Source of the DNA: Desulfurispira natronophila
GTDB lineage: Bacteria > Chrysiogenota > Chrysiogenetes > Chrysiogenales > Chrysiogenaceae
DNA length: 64,000 nucleotides
Direction: 5' to 3'
NCBI RefSeq assembly: GCF_014203025.1
Contig: NZ_JACHID010000008.1
Coordinates: 1 to 64,000 of the forward strand
The first letter of the stretch is position 1. Every line of letters starts with the position of its first letter. This document shows positions 1-8,726 of this stretch, one piece after another. The position numbers and the translations under genes were made by a program. Below the pieces are notes generated by a model. It saw only the letters and a list, made by a program, of their open reading frames with translations. It was not told where the DNA came from and made no database searches.

Positions 1-95
<95 letters not shown>

Positions 96-108
96 ATAAA
101 TATACACT

Positions 109-142
109 AAACCCCGCAAATCAACACGATTTGCGGGGTTTT
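109..142 (+). terminator. rRNA operon terminator
   Basis: A perfect inverted repeat (AACCCCGCAAATC and GATTTGCGGGGTT) with a 5-nt loop is followed by TTTTG, just after the 5S rRNA. It is a textbook intrinsic terminator. Confidence 0.9.
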
Positions 143-177
143 GTGCGTCTGTATTCGCCCCTCACAACCAGCCGCGC

Positions 178-2499
178 TCAAGGCTCCTTGACCACCAGAA
201 TTGCACTGAGATCATCGTCGGCTGTTTCCTGGTTATTGAGACCAATAGCCTGATAGAAGGCAGACACTATGGGCTCCAGACTGTGGTGCTGGCGGAAGGA
301 TTCCTGAAGCTGCTTCGTGCCGAAGGAGTCGTTTTCACACAGGGCGTCAGAGTACATGAGCAGGGCGTAGTATTGTGGCAGAGGGGCCGTGCTTTTTTGC
401 AGAGGAGCGCTGTAACGGAAAAAAGGAGGATGATTACCTTTAAGGGAAATTATGGTATGGGAGGCGGTGCTAAGGTCTTTTATGAGTAGTGGGTACATAC
501 CACAGCTTATGTAATTGATCGTGCCGTTACGATTGTCAATATTGGCTAAACAAAAAGAGAGCATTTCGCTGTCTATGAGATATTGGCGGATATAGTTTGC
601 AAAACGGTTGGCGGTGTCGTCAATGTCAAAAAAAGCGCTCTGGTCAATAATGTTCTGGATATGGTTATTGAGCCAGGAGGCGCATAGAATTGAGGTGACC
701 GAAGCGCTGAGGCCTTTGCCCATGCTGTCAATGATATAAAAGAGGTCTTCGTCAGCATTGATGTGGCAGATGCCGTAAATATCACCGCTGAGGATCTCTT
801 GGGGTTTATAGTAGGTTTCGGCGCGAATATGGATAAGTTTGGCTGAGTCGTTTCGAATGATGAGTTGCTCTTTGGCAAAGGTCTCACGCTGCTGTTGTTC
901 ATCATGGAGTCGTTTCGCATTTAGCTCGAAAAAAGCCTGCTCACGCTGATGCTGCTCTTCCTGGCGTTTGGCATCAAGCTCCCGTTTGGTACGAATTTGG
1001 GTGACGTAATACTCAAGGTGGTTGCGCAGCTTATGCACTTCCAGGGGTTTGGTGATAAACCGATTAGCTCCGGTTTCTATGGCCTCCAGGATGTGGTCCC
1101 GGTCGGAATAGGCAGTGAGCAGGATAATGGGTGTACTTAAATCGTTTTCACGAATATGTCGCACCATTTCAAGACCGGTTATATGTGGCATCTGGATGTC
1201 ACTGATTATCACATCTGGACGCAGCTGATGGTATTTCTCAAGGCCCTCTTTGCCGTCACATGCCGTATGAACCTTACTGGTAGTGCGTCGTAAAAGCAAA
1301 GAGTACATGTCAAGGACGTAGGGATCATCGTCCACCACGAGAATGGATATATCATCCCATGCTGGATTGGTGTCTGCTGAGGCGGATGACTCTTGGGTAT
1401 TTGTTCGCGTGCAGGAAGCAGTTGCGGTGCAAATGTGAAAGCTCACTTTGTTACCGTGACAGCGATAGTAGATGCCGTCAGTGTAGTTTCGTATAAAACA
1501 GATTCCTCGTCCACGATAGGTGTCAACGGAGCAGTGAAGCTGGCTAAGAAACGGGCGAAAATCAAACCCAGGCCCACTGTCGGCTATGGTGATACGTAAA
1601 AGTTGATGAGGTGGCAGGCGATGTATTTGGACCTGTATCGAACCTTCTGCAGTGGCACCGAGCTCCTGGAGCACAGTTTCATAACGCCCCTCCCGTATCA
1701 GTGTGTCTTTGCGCTCTCTTCCAATGTGCAAAACCCCATGTTCAAAAGCGTTAAAAAATATTTCGTGGAATGTGATGTTGGCCCGCTCTACTGCTGCCTT
1801 GTCAATGTCAAGATTATCCAGGGTCTTCTGAAATCGCTCCTCAAGCTGACAGATAGCATCAAGGTCGAATTGACTCTGAGTAAATTCACCTTCTAATTGG
1901 GGGGGCGTTGCAAAAAATAGGTTTATGTAGGCGTAACTACCCTGAGAACCTTCAGCACTCATGAGATCTTCAATGTGGTTTTTGCTGCTAATGTGATGAA
2001 AATGCTGTTGTGCTAGATGGAGCAGGTTGTTGCTATCGGTAGCGATAATAGAACTGACTTCCGTCAGGGGGCAGGCGTAGACTCGAAACATGGCGTCTGG
2101 GTTGGCGAGGCTCCCTTCTTCTTCTGCCATGCTGATCACATTATGCTCCTGTCCCTTGAGGAGTAAGCGGGGCATGGAGAAATTAACCACTTGCAGGCTC
2201 TGTTCGGTTTCGTCGATGCAGAGAAAAATGGCTCGGTGCTCACGGCTCAGGTGATCCTGGTTATTTTTACGAAAGTGCATTACAAAGGTCAGAAGGTTGA
2301 ATTCTGATTGATGCTGGCTCCATGCGGCAAATGAGTCGGATATCAAGTGGTAGAGGGAGCTATCATTCATCAGGCAGATCAAGGCGATGTTTTTGCCGCT
2401 ACCGAGAAATACGTTTGGCTGCTGGTGCTCTCCGCAGTGAACATTGATGACGTAATTGTCGTGATAGATATACTTGCAGGGTACAGCTGTGCTTCTCAT
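178..2499 (-). CDS. HATPase - receiver - PP2C (SpoIIE-type) signalling protein
   Basis: The protein has 773 residues. Residues 1-190 match no family I recognise. Residues 235-355 look like a GHKL ATPase of the anti-sigma kinase type: N-box EIFFNAFEHG near 246-255, then ADSGPGF near 306-312. Residues 384-498 are a receiver domain with acidic DDD at 390-392, phosphoacceptor D434 and K484. A charged, probably coiled-coil linker follows, then a SpoIIE/PP2C phosphatase (about 560-773) with SGD, DSMGKG and a DDDLSAIL end. In the known families such proteins drive partner-switching: the phosphatase dephosphorylates an STAS anti-anti-sigma protein and the ATPase phosphorylates it. No STAS or sigma partner is adjacent, so the target is unknown. 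It is a single-gene unit. The domain calls are firm, the output is inferred. Confidence 0.85.
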   Translation of the reverse strand: MRSTAVPCKYIYHDNYVINVHCGEHQQPNVFLGSGKNIALICLMNDSSLYHLISDSFAAWSQHQSEFNLLTFVMHFRKNNQDHLSREHRAIFLCIDETEQSLQVVNFSMPRLLLKGQEHNVISMAEEEGSLANPDAMFRVYACPLTEVSSIIATDSNNLLHLAQQHFHHISSKNHIEDLMSAEGSQGSYAYINLFFATPPQLEGEFTQSQFDLDAICQLEERFQKTLDNLDIDKAAVERANITFHEIFFNAFEHGVLHIGRERKDTLIREGRYETVLQELGATAEGSIQVQIHRLPPHQLLRITIADSGPGFDFRPFLSQLHCSVDTYRGRGICFIRNYTDGIYYRCHGNKVSFHICTATASCTRTNTQESSASADTNPAWDDISILVVDDDPYVLDMYSLLLRRTTSKVHTACDGKEGLEKYHQLRPDVIISDIQMPHITGLEMVRHIRENDLSTPIILLTAYSDRDHILEAIETGANRFITKPLEVHKLRNHLEYYVTQIRTKRELDAKRQEEQHQREQAFFELNAKRLHDEQQQRETFAKEQLIIRNDSAKLIHIRAETYYKPQEILSGDIYGICHINADEDLFYIIDSMGKGLSASVTSILCASWLNNHIQNIIDQSAFFDIDDTANRFANYIRQYLIDSEMLSFCLANIDNRNGTINYISCGMYPLLIKDLSTASHTIISLKGNHPPFFRYSAPLQKSTAPLPQYYALLMYSDALCENDSFGTKQLQESFRQHHSLEPIVSAFYQAIGLNNQETADDDLSAILVVKEP

Positions 2500-2982
2500 G
2501 GTGCCCTTTGCGATGTCCTGTTATGGTTGATGTAGTTTAATAGCTTATGTGGCTGAGGTAGAAACGCTTTATGAGGATTGCTACCACGTAACCACGAATA
2601 ATGATATGAAAGAATATTGACATGCCTTGCTATTTTTAGCAATGCTTCTTGATTTTGTTCTGATATCAGTGGTAAGTAGAAGGCGAATTGACGCAATATT
2701 GATGTTTAGTGACAGTAGTTGTAATGGTAACAGTGAAGCTAAAGTTCACTGTGGGCTTATTTGCTTTCGACATTGTCGTGCCAATCTATTTCGTGCGCCT
2801 AATTAAGCCTCGTTTATCACTTATCTGCTGAGCTGGCAGTGAGATGTGACAATGCAATGAAGGCTTGTCATCAGGTTTTCAGCTTTTGCTGTAAGATTTA
2901 GTGTTCTGATAAAACCTTACCAGGCAGGGATCTCTTGTCTTTTGTAAACACTTTACCCCATCGCTCAACCAGGGGGCAGCAC
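2500..2982. other. divergent intergenic region with one operator-like repeat
   Basis: About 480 bp separate two divergent genes. I see no convincing gene. At 2731-2751 there is a perfect 7-bp inverted repeat (CAGTGAA, 7-nt spacer, TTCACTG) that could be a protein-binding site. The region is AT-rich and must hold promoters for both sides, but no clear -35/-10 pair stands out. Confidence 0.4.
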
Positions 2983-4239
2983 ATGGTGAAATGTCATCGA
3001 TACAAATCTTTTCTGATTACTATCCTTATGGTTTTGGCAATGTTTAGCGTCAGTAATGCAGAGGATACCAGTTTTGAGCAGTGCCTAAATCGCTTGAAAT
3101 CGCAGGCTGCCAACCAGGGGTTTTCACCTTCTTTGATAAATGATGTTTTTTCCCAGGTAAACCAAAGGGAGCAACTGGTCAAGCTGGACCGCTCGCAGGC
3201 CGAGTTTACGGAGACTTTCTGGCAGTACCTTCAGAATCGTGTTACATCCCAGCGGGTTGAGAGAGGGCGTGAACTATTGCAGGAGCATGGGCCTCTTTTG
3301 CGGCGCATAGCTGCCGACTATGGGGTTCGGCCAGAGTATCTGCTAGCCTTTTGGGGTATGGAGACTAACTACGGAACATTTTTTGGTAATACTCCGGTCT
3401 TTGATGCTTTGACGACCCTGGCCTGTGATGGTCGACGCGAAGAATTTTTTTCCACGCAACTTATGCATGCCTTAAGCATCGTGCAGGAGGGCAGTGTTGA
3501 GCCAGAGCGCATGCGTGGTTCCTGGGCCGGTGCTATGGGTCACACTCAGTTTATGCCCTCTACTTTCACTGCCTATGCCGTAGATTACGATGGCAATGGA
3601 AGGCGCGACCTGTGGAACAGTCTTCCTGACGCTTTCGCCTCTTCCGCGAACTACCTGAGTTCTATGGGCTGGCGTGACGGTGAGCGCTGGGGACGTGAAG
3701 TTTATTTGCCTGACAACTTTGATTACTCACAGGCTGACCTTGGCAATCGTCAACCTCTCTCCTATTGGCGTCAGCAAGGGGTGACGCAGGTTGACGGGAA
3801 ACCAGTTGCCAATCTTGATATGCCTGCAGCGGTTATACTTCCTCAAGGTCACCAAGGCCCTGCATTTGTTGTCTATCATAACTTCCACCTGATTATGCGA
3901 TGGAATCGGTCGGTATCCTTTGCATTGGCTGTGGGTCACCTTTCCGATCGTATTGCAGGTATGGGCAATCTGGCCACGAGCCCTCCTTCCAATGAAGAGA
4001 TGCATCGCCTCAGTCGCAGCGATGTGAAAGAGCTGCAGCAGCGACTGGCTGACCTTGGCTTGTATAACCACCCCGAGGCTACTGGCACCATTGGCCCTGA
4101 GACTCGCAATGCCACGCGTCGCTTTCAGCAGCTGGTAGATATGCCAGCAGATGCCTACCCAACCAGGCAGATCCTGGAGCGATTGCGGGAAGTTGATGTT
4201 AGTGGTGATCAGGTGAGTTATCGTTACGTGGTTAATTGA
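2983..4239 (+). CDS. lytic murein transglycosylase, MltB family
   Basis: This enzyme cleaves peptidoglycan glycan strands to 1,6-anhydromuropeptides in the periplasm. The ATG at 2983 follows AGGGGG and gives a clean signal peptide (residues 1-26, ending SVSNA). A TTG at 2935 would add 16 residues before the signal, so it is less likely. The catalytic Glu is E127 in the GMETNYG motif, followed by the conserved GAMGHTQFMPSTF and DYDGNGRRDLW stretches. Residues about 350-410 form a peptidoglycan-binding_1 domain. There is no lipobox Cys, so it is a soluble periplasmic form, unlike E. coli MltB. 418 residues is normal for the SLT_2 plus PG-binding architecture. Confidence 0.9.
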   Translation: MVKCHRYKSFLITILMVLAMFSVSNAEDTSFEQCLNRLKSQAANQGFSPSLINDVFSQVNQREQLVKLDRSQAEFTETFWQYLQNRVTSQRVERGRELLQEHGPLLRRIAADYGVRPEYLLAFWGMETNYGTFFGNTPVFDALTTLACDGRREEFFSTQLMHALSIVQEGSVEPERMRGSWAGAMGHTQFMPSTFTAYAVDYDGNGRRDLWNSLPDAFASSANYLSSMGWRDGERWGREVYLPDNFDYSQADLGNRQPLSYWRQQGVTQVDGKPVANLDMPAAVILPQGHQGPAFVVYHNFHLIMRWNRSVSFALAVGHLSDRIAGMGNLATSPPSNEEMHRLSRSDVKELQQRLADLGLYNHPEATGTIGPETRNATRRFQQLVDMPADAYPTRQILERLREVDVSGDQVSYRYVVN

Positions 4240-4278
4240 CCCGATGTGCTTGAGAGAGTGCAGTAACCAGGAGTTTGT

Positions 4279-4725
4279 ATGAGCCACCGAGCCGAAAGTG
4301 TTGACTTTATTTTCCCGGAAGACCTGAATCACCACGGAACTCTATTTGGTGGCAAGATAGCCAAGCAGATGTCAAAAACCGCCTCTATTGTAGCGACGCG
4401 GTATGCTTATAGTAAAATCTTGCTGGTATCTATCAATAACTTTACTTTTCTTTCGCCGGTCAATCTTGGCGATACCTTTCGAATTGTTGCCAGAGCTATT
4501 GGCACTGGGCGTACCAGTATAGAGGTTCGTGCTGACGGGTATACCCAGGATCCGCTGGGAGGAGTTGAGCAGCGGGCCTGCTTTGCCTACTTTACCTTTG
4601 TCAAGCTTTCACAGGATAATCAGCCATTGCCTGTTGAGCCTTTTGCGGGGGAGGAGACGGAGGAGTTGAAATTGGTGCGGGAGATAAAGTTATTAAGCCG
4701 TAAGTTGCAGGATGTAGAAGAGTAA
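4279..4725 (+). CDS. acyl-CoA thioesterase (hotdog fold)
   Basis: A 148-residue hotdog-fold protein that hydrolyses acyl-CoA to the free acid and CoA. The signature is DLNHHGTLFGGK at residues 15-26, like YciA/BACH enzymes, followed by a conserved strand around NNFTFLSPVNLGD. It starts 39 bp after the transglycosylase and may be cotranscribed, with no evident functional link. Substrate length cannot be read from sequence. Confidence 0.88.
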   Translation: MSHRAESVDFIFPEDLNHHGTLFGGKIAKQMSKTASIVATRYAYSKILLVSINNFTFLSPVNLGDTFRIVARAIGTGRTSIEVRADGYTQDPLGGVEQRACFAYFTFVKLSQDNQPLPVEPFAGEETEELKLVREIKLLSRKLQDVEE

Positions 4726-4749
4726 TCAACTTTATTGCTCGGCAACTTT

Positions 4750-4777
4750 CGGTTTTTTCATCAGGAATAAAAAACCG
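4750..4777 (+). terminator. terminator-like hairpin after the thioesterase gene
   Basis: Perfect 9-bp inverted repeat (CGGTTTTTT and AAAAAACCG) with a 10-nt loop, 25 bp past the stop codon. It is AU-rich rather than GC-rich, so it may be weak. Confidence 0.5.
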
Positions 4778-4818
4778 CACTTATACATTTAATCGTAGTA
4801 ATATAGTTTGTAATAAAG

Positions 4819-4846
4819 AACAGCCCCCTCTTTTGAGGGGGCTGTT
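4819..4846. terminator. bidirectional terminator between thioesterase gene and ppdK
   Basis: Perfect 12-bp inverted repeat (AACAGCCCCCTC / GAGGGGGCTGTT) with a TTTT loop and T-rich flanks on both strands. It lies between convergent genes and should serve both. Confidence 0.88.
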
Positions 4847-4894
4847 CTTTGGTGAATGGTACTTTTTGCCGGTTTGTCAGACGGTAAATTATGG

Positions 4895-7522
4895 TCACTT
4901 TTCCAGGATGGCGGCGTGAGCGGCTGCCAGTCGTGCTATGGGAACCCGGTATGGGGAGCAGCTTACATAATCCAGTCCTATGCGGTGGCAAAAGAAAACA
5001 GAGTCAGGATCCCCGCCGTGTTCGCCACAAATGCCAGTCTTGATGTCAGGTTTGGTAGCCCGGCCTTTTTCCACGCCCATGCGGACCAGCTGGCCCACAC
5101 CCTCTTCATCTATGGAGACAAAAGGATCTTCGCCATAGATTTTTTTCTCAACGTAGAGAGGCAGAAACTTGCCAGAGTCATCACGGCTGATGCCAAGTGC
5201 CGTCTGGGTCAGGTCATTGGTTCCAAATGAAAAGAAGTCGGCCTCGCTGGCAATAGAGTCAGCTGTGAGGGCGGCACGAGGTAGTTCAATCATGGTTCCC
5301 ACCAGGTAGCTGACCTCTACGCCGTAAGTGGCGATAACTTCACGACAAATCGCGACGGTGAGCTCCCGCAGTTCAGCGAGCTCCTGAACGTGCCCCACCA
5401 GCGGAATCATTATTTCCGGCTGAATGTCCCGCCCTTCTTTTTTCAGTTCACAGGCTGCTTCCATTATGGCGTAAACCTGCATTTCGTATATTTCTGGGTG
5501 GGATATCCCCAGGCGGCACCCTCTGTGCCCCAGCATAGGGTTGAACTCCCGCAGCTCTTCAGATTTTCTTTTGAGCTGATTAAAAGAGAGGCCAGTGGCG
5601 TCGGCGACTTTTTGGATATCCTGTTCGCTGTGGGGCAGAAACTCGTGCAGGGGTGGGTCAAGCAGGCGAATAGTAACGGGTAAGCCTTCCATGGCGCGGA
5701 ATATGCCCAGAAAATCCTCTTTTTGGTACGGCTTGATTTTTTCCAGAGCCCGGCGCCGGCTCTGGGGGGACTCAGAGAGAATCATTTCCCGTACGGCGTC
5801 GATGCGCTCGCCCTCAAAGAACATATGCTCAGTTCGACACAGGCCAATGCCTTCAGCGCCAAACTCTCTGGCAGTTGTGGAGTCGTGGGGGGTGTCGGCA
5901 TTGGTGCGAACACCCAGGCGGCGGAATTCGTCGGACCAGTTGAGTATGTCGGCAAACTCCTGGGAAAGCTCTGGCTCCACCAACTCTACCTGGTCGTTGA
6001 TGACTTCACCGGTGCTGCCGTTGATGGTAATAAAGTCGCCCTCAACCAGTGTTGTTGTGCCTATGCGCAGCTCTTTTTTGTGCTCGTCAATTTCCAGGGC
6101 GCCACAGCCTGCGACACAGCACTTGCCCATCCCTCTGGCTACTACAGCGGCGTGGCTAGTCATGCCACCGGTGGCAGTGAGTATGCCCTGGGCAGCATCC
6201 ATGCCGCCGATATCGTCGGGGGACGTTTCTACTCGTACCAGAATAACTCTTTCTCCCCGCTCTGCCCACTCTACGGCGGTATCAGCGTCAAAGACCACTT
6301 TGCCAACGGCAGCGCCTGGCGAGGCAGGGAGTCCTTTGGCGATAGCGTCGTATTCGGTTTCTGGATCAATCATGGGGTGCAATAGCTGGTCTACCTGTTG
6401 TGGAGTGACTCTCAGGACAGCTGTTTTCTTGTCAATAAGGCCTTCATTAAACATGTCGTGGGCAATTTTGATTGCGGCTTTTGCGGTACGTTTGCCGGTC
6501 CGGGTTTGCAGCATGTACAGAGTTCCTTGTTCAACGGTGAACTCTATGTCCTGCATTTCCTGGTAGTGCTTTTCTAGCTTGGTGTAAACATCCTCCAGCT
6601 GGCCAAACACTTCGGGCATAAGTTTTTTTAGGTCAGCAATAGGCTCGGGAGTGCGAATTCCTGCGACAACGTCTTCGCCTTGGGCATCAATGAGGAACTC
6701 TCCGAAAAACTCCTTTGCGCCAGTTGCCGGGTTGCGGGTAAAGGCTACGCCGGTGCCGCAATCGGAGCCCATATTGCCAAACACCATAATTTGTACATTG
6801 ACAGCCGTACCCCAGTTTTCGGGGATTTTGTTGATTTTGCGATAAGTTTTGGCTCTTTGGTTGTTCCAGGAACCAAAGACGGCATTGATGGAAAGCTTGA
6901 GCTGTTCCATGGGATCCTGAGGAAACGGCGAGCCGGTTTCCTGTTTTACCAGCTCTTCAAATTTTTTCACCAGCTCTTTAAGGTCAGTGGTACTCAGCTC
7001 GGTATCTACGCTGACTCCGCGCTCCTTTTTCATCTGGCGCATAATTTTTTCAAAGCTGTGATGGGGGACGTCAAGGACTACATCGCCAAACATCTGGATA
7101 AAACGACGGTAGGAGTCGTAGGCAAAGCGCTCGTTGCCAGATTTGCGCGCAAGGCCGGCTACTGTTTCATCACTTAGCCCCAGATTCAGTACTGTGTCCA
7201 TCATGCCAGGCATGGATACACGGGCGCCGGAACGAACGGATACCAGCAGGGGATTATCCACATTGCCGAATCCTTTTCCGGTGGATTTTTCCAACCGCTG
7301 CAGGGCTTCACTGAGTTCGCTCCACAGCCCCTCCGGGTATTGGTTATTATTTTGATAGTAAGCGATACACGCTTCGGTGGATATAGTAAATCCGGGAGGA
7401 ACGGGTATCCCCAGGTTGGTCATTTCAGCCAACCCGGCACCCTTGCCACCCAGTAGCTCTTTGTTTTTGCCGTCCCCTTCGGCTTGGCCATCCCCAAAGT
7501 AGTATACGTATTTTTTTGTCAT
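4895..7522 (-). CDS. ppdK: pyruvate, phosphate dikinase
   Basis: Interconverts pyruvate + ATP + Pi with phosphoenolpyruvate + AMP + PPi, linking glycolysis, gluconeogenesis and PPi use. At 875 residues it is full length for the family. The N-terminal ATP-grasp domain starts [10 protein letters not shown]. The swivelling phosphohistidine domain carries [16 protein letters not shown] (the phosphorylated His is in TSHA). The C-terminal PEP/pyruvate TIM barrel contains [19 protein letters not shown] and the catalytic Cys in [12 protein letters not shown]. The ATG is preceded by GGAGG. Monocistronic, with a terminator on its 3' side. Confidence 0.97.
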   Translation of the reverse strand: MTKKYVYYFGDGQAEGDGKNKELLGGKGAGLAEMTNLGIPVPPGFTISTEACIAYYQNNNQYPEGLWSELSEALQRLEKSTGKGFGNVDNPLLVSVRSGARVSMPGMMDTVLNLGLSDETVAGLARKSGNERFAYDSYRRFIQMFGDVVLDVPHHSFEKIMRQMKKERGVSVDTELSTTDLKELVKKFEELVKQETGSPFPQDPMEQLKLSINAVFGSWNNQRAKTYRKINKIPENWGTAVNVQIMVFGNMGSDCGTGVAFTRNPATGAKEFFGEFLIDAQGEDVVAGIRTPEPIADLKKLMPEVFGQLEDVYTKLEKHYQEMQDIEFTVEQGTLYMLQTRTGKRTAKAAIKIAHDMFNEGLIDKKTAVLRVTPQQVDQLLHPMIDPETEYDAIAKGLPASPGAAVGKVVFDADTAVEWAERGERVILVRVETSPDDIGGMDAAQGILTATGGMTSHAAVVARGMGKCCVAGCGALEIDEHKKELRIGTTTLVEGDFITINGSTGEVINDQVELVEPELSQEFADILNWSDEFRRLGVRTNADTPHDSTTAREFGAEGIGLCRTEHMFFEGERIDAVREMILSESPQSRRRALEKIKPYQKEDFLGIFRAMEGLPVTIRLLDPPLHEFLPHSEQDIQKVADATGLSFNQLKRKSEELREFNPMLGHRGCRLGISHPEIYEMQVYAIMEAACELKKEGRDIQPEIMIPLVGHVQELAELRELTVAICREVIATYGVEVSYLVGTMIELPRAALTADSIASEADFFSFGTNDLTQTALGISRDDSGKFLPLYVEKKIYGEDPFVSIDEEGVGQLVRMGVEKGRATKPDIKTGICGEHGGDPDSVFFCHRIGLDYVSCSPYRVPIARLAAAHAAILEK

Positions 7523-7923
7523 CTTTATGACCTCCCCAAAAACCTGTGAAAATTTTCCACTGACTTGACCTCAGTGATATGTCCAACTTATCCCTTTTTG
7601 CCCTTGAGGTAAAGCTCAATAATTGAGCAAATAGCTGTTTTTTGCTTCTTGTGACTAAATTTGTGAATACTGATGGGCTATTTGTGTATTTGGCGCCGGG
7701 CAGCTTGCGGTGTCAGGTGCTAGTCTTGCTCTTGGTAGCAGGATCTAAATTTCCGCCCTTGACTATGTTCTGTTGTAGTGTTGCTTTAGGCAGGATTTTC
7801 CTGAAAAAATGCAGGTAACTGTGATATAAGCTGATAACTGGATGATAATTATGGCTAAAGAAATATGGCAGCGAGTGACGTTTTTTAAATAAATGCGAAA
7901 TTGTATTTTTAAGGGAGTAGCAA
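7523..7923. other. divergent intergenic region, nothing definite
   Basis: About 400 bp between ppdK and the cytochrome b5/DUF2231 gene. AT-rich, with no gene-like open frame, no strong hairpin and no riboswitch motif that I recognise. It must hold two divergent promoters, but I could not place them with confidence. Confidence 0.4.
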
Positions 7924-8616
7924 ATGAAGCTAGATGAGCTTAAGCATAATGATGGCCAAGATGGTCGTTCTGCGTATGTGGGGTATGATGGGAAAGTGTA
8001 CGATGTCACCAAGAGTCGGATGTGGAAAAATGGTGTTCATGCACGGGTACATAAGGCTGGTGAGGATCTAACTCAGGCCATGAAGTCGGCTCCTCATGGA
8101 CCAGAGGTTTTTGAAGGTTTTGCAGAAGTTGGGCAAATCGAGGTTCAAAAAAATCAAGCCCAAGCACAAGAGCAAGATCCATTGGAGCGCTGGCAGCAGT
8201 GGTACCGTAAATATCACCCTCACCCGATGTTTATCCACTTCCCCATTGGGTTACTTAACTTTGCTATTTTAATGTATATCCTCTACTTGGTAACTGGCGC
8301 CGAGAGTCTGGAGACAACAGCTTTCCACGCCATGGCGGTAATGGTGATCAGTATTATTCCTTCGGTTGCCTCCGGCTGGTTTAGCTGGAAAGTTAATTAT
8401 CTTGGCGCCTGGAACCGCATATTTGCCGTCAAGACCTTTTGCAGCGCTATCCTTTTCACCATGGCGCTTATAGTTGTGCTGATACGCTTGAGCTTCCCTG
8501 AGGTTGCCTTTGGGAGTGGTGGGCTTTTCTGGCTCTATACGCTGCTCTTTTTTGGTCAGCTTCCAGTTTCCGGAGCCATTGGGTACTATGGTGGCAAATT
8601 GACCTGGCAGAGTTGA
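7924..8616 (+). CDS. cytochrome b5-like domain fused to a DUF2231 membrane protein
   Basis: The protein has 230 residues. Residues 1-75 resemble a bacterial cytochrome b5-like heme-binding domain: AYVGYDGKVYDVTKS, a His in NGVHARVHKAGEDLT, then SAPHGPEVF, giving candidate axial His ligands. Residues about 98-230 are a DUF2231-type integral membrane domain opening with HPHPMFIHFPIGLLNF and holding about four membrane helices. A heme domain joined to a membrane domain suggests electron transfer at the inner membrane, but this is inference and no partner is adjacent. The start follows a good GGGAG. Monocistronic. Confidence 0.8.
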   Translation: MKLDELKHNDGQDGRSAYVGYDGKVYDVTKSRMWKNGVHARVHKAGEDLTQAMKSAPHGPEVFEGFAEVGQIEVQKNQAQAQEQDPLERWQQWYRKYHPHPMFIHFPIGLLNFAILMYILYLVTGAESLETTAFHAMAVMVISIIPSVASGWFSWKVNYLGAWNRIFAVKTFCSAILFTMALIVVLIRLSFPEVAFGSGGLFWLYTLLFFGQLPVSGAIGYYGGKLTWQS

Positions 8617-8726
8617 CAGCGTGCCAGGGGAGGCTTGTTGGCGCTGCAACTGCTGCGATATATTACGTGTAGCACTTCAGTAAAAGCTTATGCACTATGT
8701 AACGACTTACTTTTGGAGGTAAATTT

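Noticed and set aside
5595-6566. 323-codon plus-strand frame opposite ppdK
   Set aside because: Shadow of the conserved ppdK reading frame. Its translation is Ser/Arg-rich and matches no fold, and ppdK motifs are continuous on the other strand.
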